Part shown: in pieces, positions 28,344 to 36,295 of the stretch | Layout: each line of letters opens with the position of its first letter | How positions within the stretch are numbered: position 1 is the stretch's first letter | NCBI RefSeq assembly: GCF_013386165.1 | Contig: NZ_JACAOS010000041.1 | Coordinates: forward strand, 350 to 36,644 | From: Pseudomonas gingeri | GTDB taxonomy: Bacteria > Pseudomonadota > Gammaproteobacteria > Pseudomonadales > Pseudomonadaceae | Reading direction: 5' to 3' | Length of the DNA stretch: 36,295 nt | Translations under genes and position numbers: made by a program | Notes under the pieces: generated by a model | Database searches by the model: none | The model's input: only the letters and a program-made list of their open reading frames with translations | What the model was told of the DNA's origin: nothing

Positions 28344-29246
28344 ATGACCTTGCAGTACCCCACCATCGCCGATTGCGTCGGCAATACACCTTTGGTCCGC
28401 TTGCAGCGCCTGCCCGGCGTCACCAGCAATACCCTGTTGCTCAAGCTCGAAGGGAACAACCCCGCAGGGTCCGTCAAGGATCGCCCGGCACTGTCGATGA
28501 TCACCCGCGCCGAACTGCGCGGGCAGATCCAGGCCGGCGATACCCTGATCGAAGCCACCTCGGGCAACACCGGGATCGCCCTGGCCATGGCCGCGGCGAT
28601 CAAGGGCTACAAGATGATCCTGATCATGCCGGACAACTCCACCGCCGAACGCAAGGCGGCAATGACCGCCTATGGCGCCGAGCTGATCCTGGTGACCCGC
28701 GAGGAAGGCATGGAAGGTGCCCGTGACCTGGCCGAACGCATGCAGGCCGAAGGGCGTGGCAAGGTGCTCGACCAGTTCGCCAATGGCGACAATCCCGAAG
28801 CCCACTACACCAGCACCGGTCCGGAAATCTGGCGCCAGACCCAGGGCTCCATTACCCATTTCGTCAGCTCCATGGGCACCACCGGTACCATCATGGGCGT
28901 GTCGCGTTACCTGAAAGAGCAGAGCCCCGAGGTGCAGATCGTTGGTCTGCAACCGATGGAAGGCGCGTCGATTCCGGGTATCCGTCGCTGGCCCCACGAG
29001 TACTTGCCGAAGATTTTCCAGGCCGAGCGTGTCGACCGTATCGTCGACATGGGCCAGGAAGAGGCGGAGGACGTGATGCGTCGTCTGGCCCGTGAGGAAG
29101 GTATTTTCTGTGGTGTGTCCTCGGGCGGGGCGGTGGCGGCAATGTTGCGCCTGTCCCGCGAAGTCGAGAACGCGGTGATGGTCGCGATCATCTGTGACCG
29201 AGGCGACCGCTACCTGTCGACCGGCATCTACGACGCGCCCAACTGA
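28344..29246 (+). CDS. cysM: Cysteine synthase B (O-acetylserine sulfhydrylase B)
   Basis: A PLP enzyme that makes cysteine from O-acetylserine and sulfide, or thiosulfate for the B type. The 300 residues start at 28344 (MTLQYPTIADCVGNTPLVRL); the earlier ATG at 28278 is rejected because family members begin here. The PLP lysine is Lys45 in NNPAGSVKDRPA, the substrate loop is TSGNTG (72-77), and the phosphate loop is in SSMGTTGTIMG. The arginine-rich segment PGIRRWP and length fit CysM rather than CysK. Its stop overlaps the rlmD start by one base. It heads the run cysM-rlmD-relA-mazG. Confidence 0.95.
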   Translation: MTLQYPTIADCVGNTPLVRLQRLPGVTSNTLLLKLEGNNPAGSVKDRPALSMITRAELRGQIQAGDTLIEATSGNTGIALAMAAAIKGYKMILIMPDNSTAERKAAMTAYGAELILVTREEGMEGARDLAERMQAEGRGKVLDQFANGDNPEAHYTSTGPEIWRQTQGSITHFVSSMGTTGTIMGVSRYLKEQSPEVQIVGLQPMEGASIPGIRRWPHEYLPKIFQAERVDRIVDMGQEEAEDVMRRLAREEGIFCGVSSGGAVAAMLRLSREVENAVMVAIICDRGDRYLSTGIYDAPN

Positions 29247-30598
29247 TGGCCAAGCATGAACGAGGCCTGCGCTTCCAGCCCACTGGCGGTAGCCGGGCCC
29301 CACAAATACCGACGGGCAAGAAGCAACGCCTGACCATCGAGCGGCTGTCCAACGACGGCCGTGGTATTGCCTTTATTGAAGGTCGCACCTGGTTCGTCGC
29401 CGGCGCGCTGGCTGGCGAAGAAGTCGAGGCGCGGGTACTGGGCACCCACGGCAAGGTCGTTGAGGCCCGCACCGAGCGGGTGTTCCTCGCCAGCGAGCGT
29501 CGTCGCCCCGCGCCCTGCGCCCATGCCGGGCGCTGTGGCGGTTGCAGCGTGCAGCATATGCCCCACGCTGACCAACTCGCCCTGAAACAGAGCATGCTCG
29601 CCGAGCAGTTGTCGCGTGTTGCGGGCGTCGAACCGCTGGAGTGGGCGGCGCCCCTGACCGGTCCGGAATTCGGCTATCGGCGACGGGCCCGCGTGGCCGT
29701 GCGTTGGGACGCCAAGGGCAAGACCCTCGAAGTCGGTTTCCGCGCCGCCGCCAGCCAGGACATCGTCGGCATCGACGACTGCCCGGTGCTGGTACAGGCC
29801 TTGCAACCGATCATGCGGGAATTGCCGGCCATGCTGCGCCGCTTGAGCAAACCCCAGGCCCTGGGCCATGTGGAATTGTTCAGCGGTTCGGCGCTGGCGG
29901 TGTTGTTGCGGCACATGGCGCCGTTGTCGGCCCAAGACCTGCAAGTCCTGGTGGATTTCTGCAGCGCCCATGACGCGCAACTCTGGCTGCATGGCGAAGA
30001 CGGCCCGCAGCCAGTGGACCCGTCGTTGTCCCTGGGCTATCGCCTGGAGACCTGGGATCTGCAGCTTGCGTATCGGCCGGGGGATTTTGTCCAGGTCAAC
30101 GCCGGGGTCAACGAGGCCATGGTCGCCCAGGCGCTGGACTGGCTGAAGCCGGCTGCCGATGAACGTGTCCTGGACCTGTTCTGCGGGCTCGGCAACTTTG
30201 CCTTGCCCCTGGCCCGCCAGGTGCGTGAAGTGGTGGCGGTGGAAGGCGTGGCGACCATGGTCGAACGTGCCGCCGCCAACGCCCTGAGCAACAATCTGCA
30301 TAACGCGCATTTTTTTCAGGCCGATTTATCCCAGCCTTTGAGTGATGCCGGTTGGGCCAAAGAAGGCTTTTCTGCGGTACTCTTGGACCCACCCCGTGAC
30401 GGTGCGTTCGAGGTGGTGGGCAAGCTCGCTGCCCTGGGTGCCGAACGGTTGGTGTACGTGTCCTGCAATCCGGCAACGCTGGCGCGCGACACGGTTGAAT
30501 TGATCAAGCAGGGCTACCGGTTAAAACGTGCCGGGATCCTCGATATGTTTCCGCAGACCGCGCATGTCGAGGCCATGGCGTTATTTGAAGCGAGCTAG
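29246..30598 (+). CDS. rlmD: 23S rRNA (uracil-1939-C5) methyltransferase RlmD
   Basis: An SAM-dependent rRNA methyltransferase of 450 residues. An N-terminal TRAM domain (about 27-80) is followed by the [4Fe-4S] cysteines Cys91, Cys97 and Cys100 in PCAHAGRCGGCSVQH, with the fourth in DDCPVL. SAM binding is seen in VLDLFCGLGNFALPLA, and the catalytic part in LLDPPRDGA and YVSCNPATLARD (Cys407). The ATG overlaps the cysM stop (TGATG), so translation is coupled. Older names are rumA and ygcA. Confidence 0.95.
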   Translation: MAKHERGLRFQPTGGSRAPQIPTGKKQRLTIERLSNDGRGIAFIEGRTWFVAGALAGEEVEARVLGTHGKVVEARTERVFLASERRRPAPCAHAGRCGGCSVQHMPHADQLALKQSMLAEQLSRVAGVEPLEWAAPLTGPEFGYRRRARVAVRWDAKGKTLEVGFRAAASQDIVGIDDCPVLVQALQPIMRELPAMLRRLSKPQALGHVELFSGSALAVLLRHMAPLSAQDLQVLVDFCSAHDAQLWLHGEDGPQPVDPSLSLGYRLETWDLQLAYRPGDFVQVNAGVNEAMVAQALDWLKPAADERVLDLFCGLGNFALPLARQVREVVAVEGVATMVERAAANALSNNLHNAHFFQADLSQPLSDAGWAKEGFSAVLLDPPRDGAFEVVGKLAALGAERLVYVSCNPATLARDTVELIKQGYRLKRAGILDMFPQTAHVEAMALFEAS

Positions 30599-30717
30599 GA
30601 TGCTCGTCTGGTCCGACTGACCGCCGCCGTATTCTGTCAGCCCAGCCAGACTGCGGGGGCCACAACAGGTCAGCGATTTTGACGCATTGAATCTGCGTCG
30701 TAGGGAAGGTAAGCAAG

Positions 30718-32961
30718 ATGGTACAGGTGAGAGCACACCAGCCGATCAACACCGACGGCAGTATCAATCTCGAGGCATGGCTCGATCATACGGTGAGCGT
30801 CGATCTGGCGCTGGACCGTGAAGCCTTGAAACAAGCCTGCGAATACGCACGGCTTGCCGAACAACAGACCAACGCGGCGCAGAACCTCTGGCCCGAAGGT
30901 GGTTCCAGTTTCAGCACCGGCCTTGAGATCGCCGAGATTCTCGCCGACCTCAAACTGGACCAGGATTCGCTGGTGGCGGCGGTGCTGTATCGCTGCGTGC
31001 GCGAGGGGCAGATTCCCCTCACCGCGGTCAGCCAGAAATTCGGCCCGGTGGTGGCCAAGCTGATCGACGGCGTGCTGCGCATGGCCGCCATCAGCGCCAG
31101 CCTCAGCCCGCGCCAGTCCCAGGTCCTGGGCAGCCAGACGCAGGTGGAAAACCTGCGCAAGATGCTGGTCGCCATGGTCGACGACGTCCGCGTGGCGCTG
31201 ATCAAGCTGGCCGAACGCACCTGCGCGATCCGCGCGGTGAAGACCGCCGACGACGAGAAACGCAACCGCGTGGCCCGCGAGGTCTTCGACATCTATGCAC
31301 CCCTGGCTCACCGCCTGGGCATCGGGCATATCAAGTGGGAACTGGAAGACCTGTCGTTCCGTTACCTGGAGCCCGATCAGTACAAGCAGATCGCCAAGTT
31401 GCTGCACGAGCGGCGGCTGGACCGTGAGCGTTTTATCGGCGAGGTGATGAACCAACTGGAAAACGAATTGCTGGCCACCGGGGTCAAGGCCGATATCAGC
31501 GGCCGGGCCAAGCACATCTATTCGATCTGGCGCAAAATGCAGCGCAAGGGTCTGGAATTCAGCCAGATCTATGACGTCCGTGCGGTCCGTGTACTGGTCC
31601 CGGAAATGCGCGACTGCTACACCGCGCTTGGCATCGTCCACACCCTGTGGCGGCATATTCCGAAAGAGTTCGACGACTACATCGCCAACCCGAAAGAGAA
31701 CGGCTACCGCTCGTTGCACACGGCGGTGATCGGCCCGGAAGGCAAGGTCCTGGAAGTGCAGATCCGCACCCACGCCATGCACGAAGAGGCTGAGCTGGGG
31801 GTGTGCGCGCACTGGAAGTACAAAGGCACCGACGTCAAATCCGGTTCCAATCACTACGAAGAAAAAATCTCCTGGCTGCGTCAGGTGCTCGAGTGGCACG
31901 AAGAGCTGGGGGATATCGGCGGGTTGGCCGAGCAGTTACGGGTCGATATCGAGCCGGACCGGGTCTATATCTTCACTCCCGACGGCCATGCCATCGACCT
32001 GCCCAAGGGGGCGACACCGCTGGACTTCGCCTACCGGGTGCACACCGAGATCGGCCACAACTGCCGGGGCGCGAAGATCAACGGGCGGATCGTGCCGCTC
32101 AACTACAGCCTGCAGACCGGCGAGCAGGTGGAAATCATCACCAGCAAGCAGGGTACGCCGAGCCGTGACTGGTTGAACTCGAACCTGGGTTACATCACCA
32201 CGTCCCGGGCGCGGGCGAAAATCGTTCACTGGTTTAAATTGCAGGCCCGTGATCAGAACGTCGCGGCCGGCAAGACCTTGCTCGAACGCGAGTTGGCGCG
32301 CCTGGGCCTGCCGCAGGTGGATTTCGACAAGCTGGCCGACAAGGCCAACATGAAAACCGCCGAAGACATGTTCGCCGCCCTCGGCGCAGGCGATTTGCGC
32401 CTGGCGCAACTGGTCAATTCGGCGCAGCAACTGGTCGAGCCCGAGCGTGGCAACGAGCAGATGGAACTGATTCCGCGCAAGGCCACGGGCTACAAGCCGG
32501 GCAAGCGCGGGGATATCCAGATCCAGGGCGTCGGCAACCTGATGACCCAGATGGCCGGCTGCTGCCAGCCGCTGCCGGGGGACGCCATCGTCGGCTATAT
32601 CACCCAGGGCCGTGGTGTGAGCATTCACCGCCAGGACTGTGCTGCGGTGCTGCAACTGAGCGGGCGCGAGCCGGAGCGGATCATCCAGGTCAGCTGGGGG
32701 CCGGTGCCGGTTTCGACCTATCCGGTGGATATCATCATCCGCGCCTACGACCGTTCCGGCTTGCTGCGTGATGTGTCCCAGGTGCTGCTCAACGAGCGGA
32801 TCAACGTACTGGCGGTCAACACCCGCTCGAACAAGGAGGACAACACCGCATTGATGTCCCTGACCATCGAGATTCCGGGATTGGATGCACTGGGGCGGTT
32901 GCTGGGGCGGATTTCCCAGTTGCCGAACATCATCGAAACCCGGCGTAACCGGACGCCTTGA
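30718..32961 (+). CDS. relA: GTP pyrophosphokinase RelA
   Basis: A ribosome-associated (p)ppGpp synthetase of the stringent response, 747 residues. The N-terminal hydrolase domain is degenerate: where active enzymes have an HD pair this one reads AAVLYRCVREGQ. The synthetase domain is intact (GRAKHIYSIWRKM, YDVRAVRVLV, NGYRSLHTAV), and EFDDYIA (Glu317-Asp320) is the RelA-type acidic motif, unlike the RxKD of SpoT. TGS (about 412-475), a zinc-finger-like region (GCCQPLPGD) and a C-terminal ACT domain (about 668-745) follow. GGGAAGG lies 8 nt before the ATG. The 119-bp gap after rlmD leaves room for its own promoter. Confidence 0.97.
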   Translation: MVQVRAHQPINTDGSINLEAWLDHTVSVDLALDREALKQACEYARLAEQQTNAAQNLWPEGGSSFSTGLEIAEILADLKLDQDSLVAAVLYRCVREGQIPLTAVSQKFGPVVAKLIDGVLRMAAISASLSPRQSQVLGSQTQVENLRKMLVAMVDDVRVALIKLAERTCAIRAVKTADDEKRNRVAREVFDIYAPLAHRLGIGHIKWELEDLSFRYLEPDQYKQIAKLLHERRLDRERFIGEVMNQLENELLATGVKADISGRAKHIYSIWRKMQRKGLEFSQIYDVRAVRVLVPEMRDCYTALGIVHTLWRHIPKEFDDYIANPKENGYRSLHTAVIGPEGKVLEVQIRTHAMHEEAELGVCAHWKYKGTDVKSGSNHYEEKISWLRQVLEWHEELGDIGGLAEQLRVDIEPDRVYIFTPDGHAIDLPKGATPLDFAYRVHTEIGHNCRGAKINGRIVPLNYSLQTGEQVEIITSKQGTPSRDWLNSNLGYITTSRARAKIVHWFKLQARDQNVAAGKTLLERELARLGLPQVDFDKLADKANMKTAEDMFAALGAGDLRLAQLVNSAQQLVEPERGNEQMELIPRKATGYKPGKRGDIQIQGVGNLMTQMAGCCQPLPGDAIVGYITQGRGVSIHRQDCAAVLQLSGREPERIIQVSWGPVPVSTYPVDIIIRAYDRSGLLRDVSQVLLNERINVLAVNTRSNKEDNTALMSLTIEIPGLDALGRLLGRISQLPNIIETRRNRTP

Positions 32962-32998
32962 GCTGCTGCGCTCAACTCAAGAATATTGAGAACAACCG

Positions 32999-33850
32999 AT
33001 GTATAGCCTTCAAGACCTGCTCCACCTCATGGCCCGTCTGCGCGACCCGCAGTACGGTTGCCCTTGGGACATCAAGCAGACCTACGCGACGATTGTTCCC
33101 TACACGCTGGAAGAAGCCTACGAAGTCGCTGACGCCATCGAGCGCAGCGACTTCGAGCACCTGCAGGGTGAATTGGGCGACTTGCTGTTCCAGGTGGTCT
33201 ATTACAGCCAGCTGGCGCGGGAAGAAGGGCGTTTCGAATTCGACGGCGTGGTCGACAGCATCACCCGCAAGCTGATTCGGCGTCACCCCCACGTGTTCCC
33301 AACCGGCGATCTCTACGCCGCGCTGGACCTGCCGCGCCTTAGCGAGGAACAGGTCAAGCTGCGCTGGGAGGAGATCAAGGCCGAGGAGCGTGCCGAGAGC
33401 CATCAGCGTGCCAATAGCCATCGCGCGCCCGAACAACTTTCCCTGCTCGACGATATACCGGCTGCCCTGCCGGCCCTGTCCCGGGCGGCGAAGTTGCAGA
33501 AGCGCGCGGCCACGGTCGGTTTCGACTGGCCGGACGCCTTGCCGGTGGTGGACAAGATTCGCGAAGAACTCGATGAAGTGCTCGAAGCCATGGCCGACAA
33601 CGACCCGGCGGCGATCACCGATGAAGTCGGCGACCTGTTGTTTGCCGTGGTCAACCTGGCCCGGCACCTCAAGGTTGACCCGGAAAATGCCTTGCGGGGC
33701 GCCAATGGTAAATTCGACAGACGTTTCCGTTTTATCGAACAGGCATTGCGCGACACCCACCGTCCCATGGAAGATTGCACCCTCGAAGAGTTGGACGCCT
33801 TGTGGGGCGAAGCCAAACGTCAGGAAAAGAATAGGCCCAGCTGCGGCTGA
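32999..33850 (+). CDS. mazG: Nucleoside triphosphate pyrophosphohydrolase MazG
   Basis: Hydrolyses NTPs and dNTPs to monophosphates. It has 283 residues with the two MazG repeats: the first with CPWDIKQTY, EEAYEVADAI and GELGDLLFQVVYYSQ, the second with VDKIREELDEVLEAM and DEVGDLLFAVVNLAR. The metal-binding EExxE/ExxD residues are kept in both. The 37-bp gap after relA suggests one transcript; in E. coli mazG also lies in the relA operon and can lower (p)ppGpp, which makes the linkage functional. Confidence 0.95.
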   Translation: MYSLQDLLHLMARLRDPQYGCPWDIKQTYATIVPYTLEEAYEVADAIERSDFEHLQGELGDLLFQVVYYSQLAREEGRFEFDGVVDSITRKLIRRHPHVFPTGDLYAALDLPRLSEEQVKLRWEEIKAEERAESHQRANSHRAPEQLSLLDDIPAALPALSRAAKLQKRAATVGFDWPDALPVVDKIREELDEVLEAMADNDPAAITDEVGDLLFAVVNLARHLKVDPENALRGANGKFDRRFRFIEQALRDTHRPMEDCTLEELDALWGEAKRQEKNRPSCG

Positions 33851-33875
33851 GCCGTTGCCCAAGTGAGTAAGCACC

Positions 33876-34421
33876 ATGAGTCTTTCCCTTCGCGACCAGT
33901 TGCTCAAAGCAGGACTGGTCAACCAGAAGCAGGCCAAACAGGTCGGCAAAGAGAAACAGAAGCAGCAGCGCCTGGTCCACAAGGGCCAGATCGAGGCTGA
34001 CGATACTCAAGCGCGCCTGGCCCAGGAGGCGCAGGCCGAGAAGGTCAAGCGCGACCAGGAACTGAATCGCCAGCAGCAGGAAAAGGTCGAGGCCAAGGCC
34101 CGCACGGCCCAGGTCAAGCAATTGATCGAAACCTCGCGTCTGCCCAAGTTGACCACCGAGGACTACTACAACTTCGTCGACGACAAGAAGGTCAAGCGCC
34201 TGTCGGTCAACACGCTGATGCGCAACAAGCTGAGCAACGGCTCCCTGGCGATTGTCCATCACGGGGGGAGTTACGAGGTGATCCCTCGCGAGGCGGCGTT
34301 GAAGATCCAGGAGCGCGCCCCTGAGCGTATCGTCCAGCTGAATATCCTGAGCGAGACCCAGGTGCCGGACGAGGATGATCCGTACGCGGCCTACCAGATC
34401 CCTGACGATCTGATGTGGTAA
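33876..34421 (+). CDS. DUF2058 (YaiL-like) protein
   Basis: A 181-residue, highly charged soluble protein. The first 100 residues are lysine, glutamine and glutamate rich and look like a long helix or coiled coil (QKQAKQVGKEKQKQQR, ELNRQQQEKVEAKAR). The C-terminal part (TTEDYYNFVDDKKVKRLSV, GSLAIVHHGGSYEVIPREAA) is the conserved DUF2058 region. The family is sometimes called nucleoprotein/polynucleotide-associated; function is unproven. It is 25 bp after mazG and ends in a terminator, so it closes the operon. Confidence 0.9.
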   Translation: MSLSLRDQLLKAGLVNQKQAKQVGKEKQKQQRLVHKGQIEADDTQARLAQEAQAEKVKRDQELNRQQQEKVEAKARTAQVKQLIETSRLPKLTTEDYYNFVDDKKVKRLSVNTLMRNKLSNGSLAIVHHGGSYEVIPREAALKIQERAPERIVQLNILSETQVPDEDDPYAAYQIPDDLMW

Positions 34422-34435
34422 CCGGCTGAACACAA

Positions 34436-34470
34436 CAAACCCCGCTGAAAGGCGGGGTTTGTGTTTGTGG
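34436..34470 (+). terminator. Rho-independent terminator of the relA-mazG-DUF2058 operon
   Basis: A 10-bp stem CAAACCCCGC/GCGGGGTTTG with a 6-nt loop, followed by TGTTTGTGGGG. It begins 14 bp after the last stop codon. The T run is interrupted but the stem is strong. Confidence 0.88.
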
Positions 34471-34519
34471 GGTTTTGCTTCTGGTTTGTGTCTTGATTGA
34501 AATGAATTGATACATTTAA

Positions 34520-34548
34520 TTGACGCCATGAAATAGCCCCCCTATGAT
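34520..34548 (+). promoter_or_regulatory. Sigma70 promoter of the tpsB gene
   Basis: TTGACG, an exact 17-bp spacer and TATGAT (34543-34548), 42 bp before the start codon, in an AT-rich stretch. Both hexamers differ from consensus at one position. Confidence 0.8.
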
Positions 34549-34590
34549 CGCGCCCCGTTGATGGCACTAGGCCATTTAGAGGGATCTGTG

Positions 34591-36295
34591 ATGTGGGTTT
34601 TGGCACTCAGGACGAGGCGTGGTCTGCTGTCCGCGGTATTTTGTCTGAGCATTTTTGGTACAGCCCATGGGGCACCCACCCCGGGTGATACCGATCTGAT
34701 TCGTGATCGCCAGGACCGCCTGCTCGAAGAGCAGCGCCGCCGTCTCGAAGAACTCAAGGACCTGCCCGGTAAAGCGGCAGCTCCCGTCACGCCAACGGCT
34801 CCGGTTGATACCCGCTGTTTTCCGATCAAGAGCATCGACCTGCAAGGGGCTGACTCCCTGTCCGCAGGCGAGCGCGAACGTCTGCTGAAACCTTACCTTG
34901 GCCAATGCCTGGGTGTGCCGCAGCTCAACGACCTGCTCAAGGTCATCACCGATAGCTATATAGAAAAAGGCCTGGTCACCAGCCGCGCCTACTTGCCACA
35001 GCAGGACCTGTCCACGGGCAACCTGAAAGTGCTGGTGGTCGAAGGCAAGCTCGAAGGTTTGAAAGGGGCGGATGGCAGCGGCTTGTCCGATCGTCAACTG
35101 GCGATGAGTTTTCCGGGCAAGCCGGGCGAGTTGCTCAACCTGCGTGAGATCGAGCAGATGGTTGACCAGCTGAACCGTCTGCCGTCGAACCAGGCGCAGA
35201 TGGAGCTGGCGCCAGGCAAGGAAGTCGGCGGCAGCGAGGTGCTGGTCAAGAACAACCCGCAAAAACCTTGGCGGGCCGGGGTTTCCTACGGCAACGATGG
35301 TCAGCGCAGCACCGGCGAGCAACAGGCCGGGACGACCTTCGATTGGGACAGCCCGTTGGGCTTGGCCGATCAGTTTTCCTTGCGGGCCGGCCACGATGTG
35401 GTCCGCGACCAAACGAAGAACTCGCGCAATGCCATGCTCTATTACAACCTGCCCTTCGGCTGGTGGAACCTGAGCTACACCTACAGCGAAAGTGACTACC
35501 GTTCCCAGCAGCAGGCCAACGGTTTCAACTTCGAGTCGACCGGCGATAGCCAGAACCACCAGGTGAAACTGGAGCGGGTGATCTACCGCGATGCCTTGAG
35601 CAAGACCTCGCTCAATACCGGCCTGACCTACCTGCGCACCAATAACTACATTGAAAAGAGCAAGCTGGCCGACAGCAGCAACCGCCTGAGCGAAGCACAG
35701 TTCGGCATCAACCACGGTCGGCGCATCGGCAGTGCGTTCCTCAACCTTGACCTGGGGATGCAGGACGGCATCAGCGCTTTTGACGCCCAGGACAACAGTC
35801 CGAATTTCCAGCAGGGATTGCCCGACGCCCGCTATCGCAAATACACCGCGACGGTCAGCTACCTGCAACCGTTCAAGCTCTGGGGCGAGTCGTTCAGCTT
35901 CAGCAGCCTGATGACCGGCCAGCGCAGCGACGACGTGTTGTTCAGCTCCCAGCGCATGAGCCTGGGCGGGCAGTCTTCCATCCGTGGTTACAAGGACCAG
36001 ACGCTGTCCGGCGACAGCGGCGGTTACTGGCGCAATGATTTGCGTTGGAGCCGGCCGGTGACCTGGGCATGGTTGCAGCCGCTGCTTTCCGAATACGGCA
36101 CCAGCGTCGGCTACGACCAGGGCGTGATTCGCCATGGCCGCTACAGCGCCGAGCAGCATGGGCGCATGACCAGCGACTCGATCGAGCTGTTTGCCCGGGG
36201 CAAGCATCTTGCCGCGACGGTGACTTTTGCTCATTCGCTGGAGCGACCGGAGCCGATTACCGAGCGCGAAGCACCGATCTATTTCCGTCTGGATT
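34591..36295 (+). CDS. TpsB outer-membrane transporter (ShlB/FhaC/HecB type), 3' end cut
   Basis: A two-partner-secretion transporter that exports and often activates a large TpsA exoprotein. 568 codons are seen and the frame leaves the window at FRLD; family length suggests only a few residues are missing. A signal peptide (about 1-27, ending AHG) is followed by an N-terminal helix (RDRQDRLLEEQRRRLEEL) like the FhaC plug helix, two POTRA domains (about 72-225, with Cys in TRCFPIKSIDLQG and GQCLGVPQL), and a beta-barrel ending in the lid-loop motif SIRGYKDQTLSGDSGG near residue 463. GAGGGA lies 8 nt before the ATG. The TpsA partner should lie just beyond the right edge. Confidence 0.93.
   Translation, partial: MWVLALRTRRGLLSAVFCLSIFGTAHGAPTPGDTDLIRDRQDRLLEEQRRRLEELKDLPGKAAAPVTPTAPVDTRCFPIKSIDLQGADSLSAGERERLLKPYLGQCLGVPQLNDLLKVITDSYIEKGLVTSRAYLPQQDLSTGNLKVLVVEGKLEGLKGADGSGLSDRQLAMSFPGKPGELLNLREIEQMVDQLNRLPSNQAQMELAPGKEVGGSEVLVKNNPQKPWRAGVSYGNDGQRSTGEQQAGTTFDWDSPLGLADQFSLRAGHDVVRDQTKNSRNAMLYYNLPFGWWNLSYTYSESDYRSQQQANGFNFESTGDSQNHQVKLERVIYRDALSKTSLNTGLTYLRTNNYIEKSKLADSSNRLSEAQFGINHGRRIGSAFLNLDLGMQDGISAFDAQDNSPNFQQGLPDARYRKYTATVSYLQPFKLWGESFSFSSLMTGQRSDDVLFSSQRMSLGGQSSIRGYKDQTLSGDSGGYWRNDLRWSRPVTWAWLQPLLSEYGTSVGYDQGVIRHGRYSAEQHGRMTSDSIELFARGKHLAATVTFAHSLERPEPITEREAPIYFRLD

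Noticed and set aside
30718..32961. RelA as a bifunctional synthetase/hydrolase
   Set aside because: The HD motif is replaced by YRCVREGQ and the synthetase loop is the RelA-type EFDD, so hydrolase activity is not expected.
34576..36234. Open frame of 552 codons opposite the TpsB gene
   Set aside because: Antisense shadow; low-complexity sequence without family motifs, while the plus frame has a signal peptide, POTRA domains and lid-loop motif.

Overview
The window is chromosomal DNA of a fluorescent Pseudomonas, most likely from the P. fluorescens complex. The basis is protein similarity recognised by eye and gene order. Two runs follow the P. aeruginosa PAO1 order as I remember it: nrdA, PA1157/PA1158-type two-component system, pcpS, phoPQ, dctA; and ldhA, gacS, cysM, rlmD, relA, mazG, DUF2058. 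The GTG-started gacS and Pseudomonas REP-type intergenic repeats agree. No prophage, insertion sequence, CRISPR array, tRNA or rRNA was seen.

Layout. 1-1229: 3' end of a secreted RTX-repeat protein, with its terminator facing that of nrdA. 1420-4320: nrdA (class Ia ribonucleotide reductase, two ATP cones), preceded by about 730 bp of non-coding DNA with a NrdR-box pair and a DnaA box. 5064-7393: OmpR-type two-component system. 7403-8137: pcpS. 8339-10359: phoPQ behind a PhoP-box promoter. 10375-11373: AraC-type regulator. 11709-13040: dctA behind a sigma54 promoter with two upstream inverted repeats that fit DctD enhancers. 13194-14375: alpha-methylacyl-CoA racemase/CaiB family gene, then three tandem REPINs. 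14778-16009: sprT and a YIP1 membrane protein. 16306-17802: ttcA and a divergent Tag-like protein, then a second REPIN type. 17980-19344: arsC-like, wrbA and DUF2069 genes, overlapping. 19460-19921: thioredoxin-fold lipoprotein. 19938-23221: FUSC membrane protein and L-lactate dehydrogenase, with a divergent LysR regulator. 23281-24119: a META-domain lipoprotein coupled to a small Cys4 protein of unknown function. 24214-28025: D-lactate dehydrogenase and GacS. 28344-34421: cysM, rlmD, relA, mazG and DUF2058, all in one direction. 34591-end: a TpsB outer-membrane transporter cut by the window edge.

Themes. Three sensor kinases lie here: the RstB-like kinase, PhoQ and GacS. They join RelA as global controllers of Mg2+ response, secondary metabolism and the stringent response. 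Carbon-acid metabolism is well represented: dctA for C4-dicarboxylates, lldD for L-lactate oxidation and ldhA for D-lactate formation. Each end of the window carries part of a different secretion-linked surface system (RTX protein; TpsB), and each partner lies outside.

Most of the window is conserved core genome. The most informative new readings are regulatory: the dctA sigma54/enhancer module, the NrdR/DnaA layout of nrdA, the PhoP box of phoPQ and the inverted repeat before lldD. The least understood genes are the Cys4/META pair and the Tag-like protein that lacks the expected catalytic residues.
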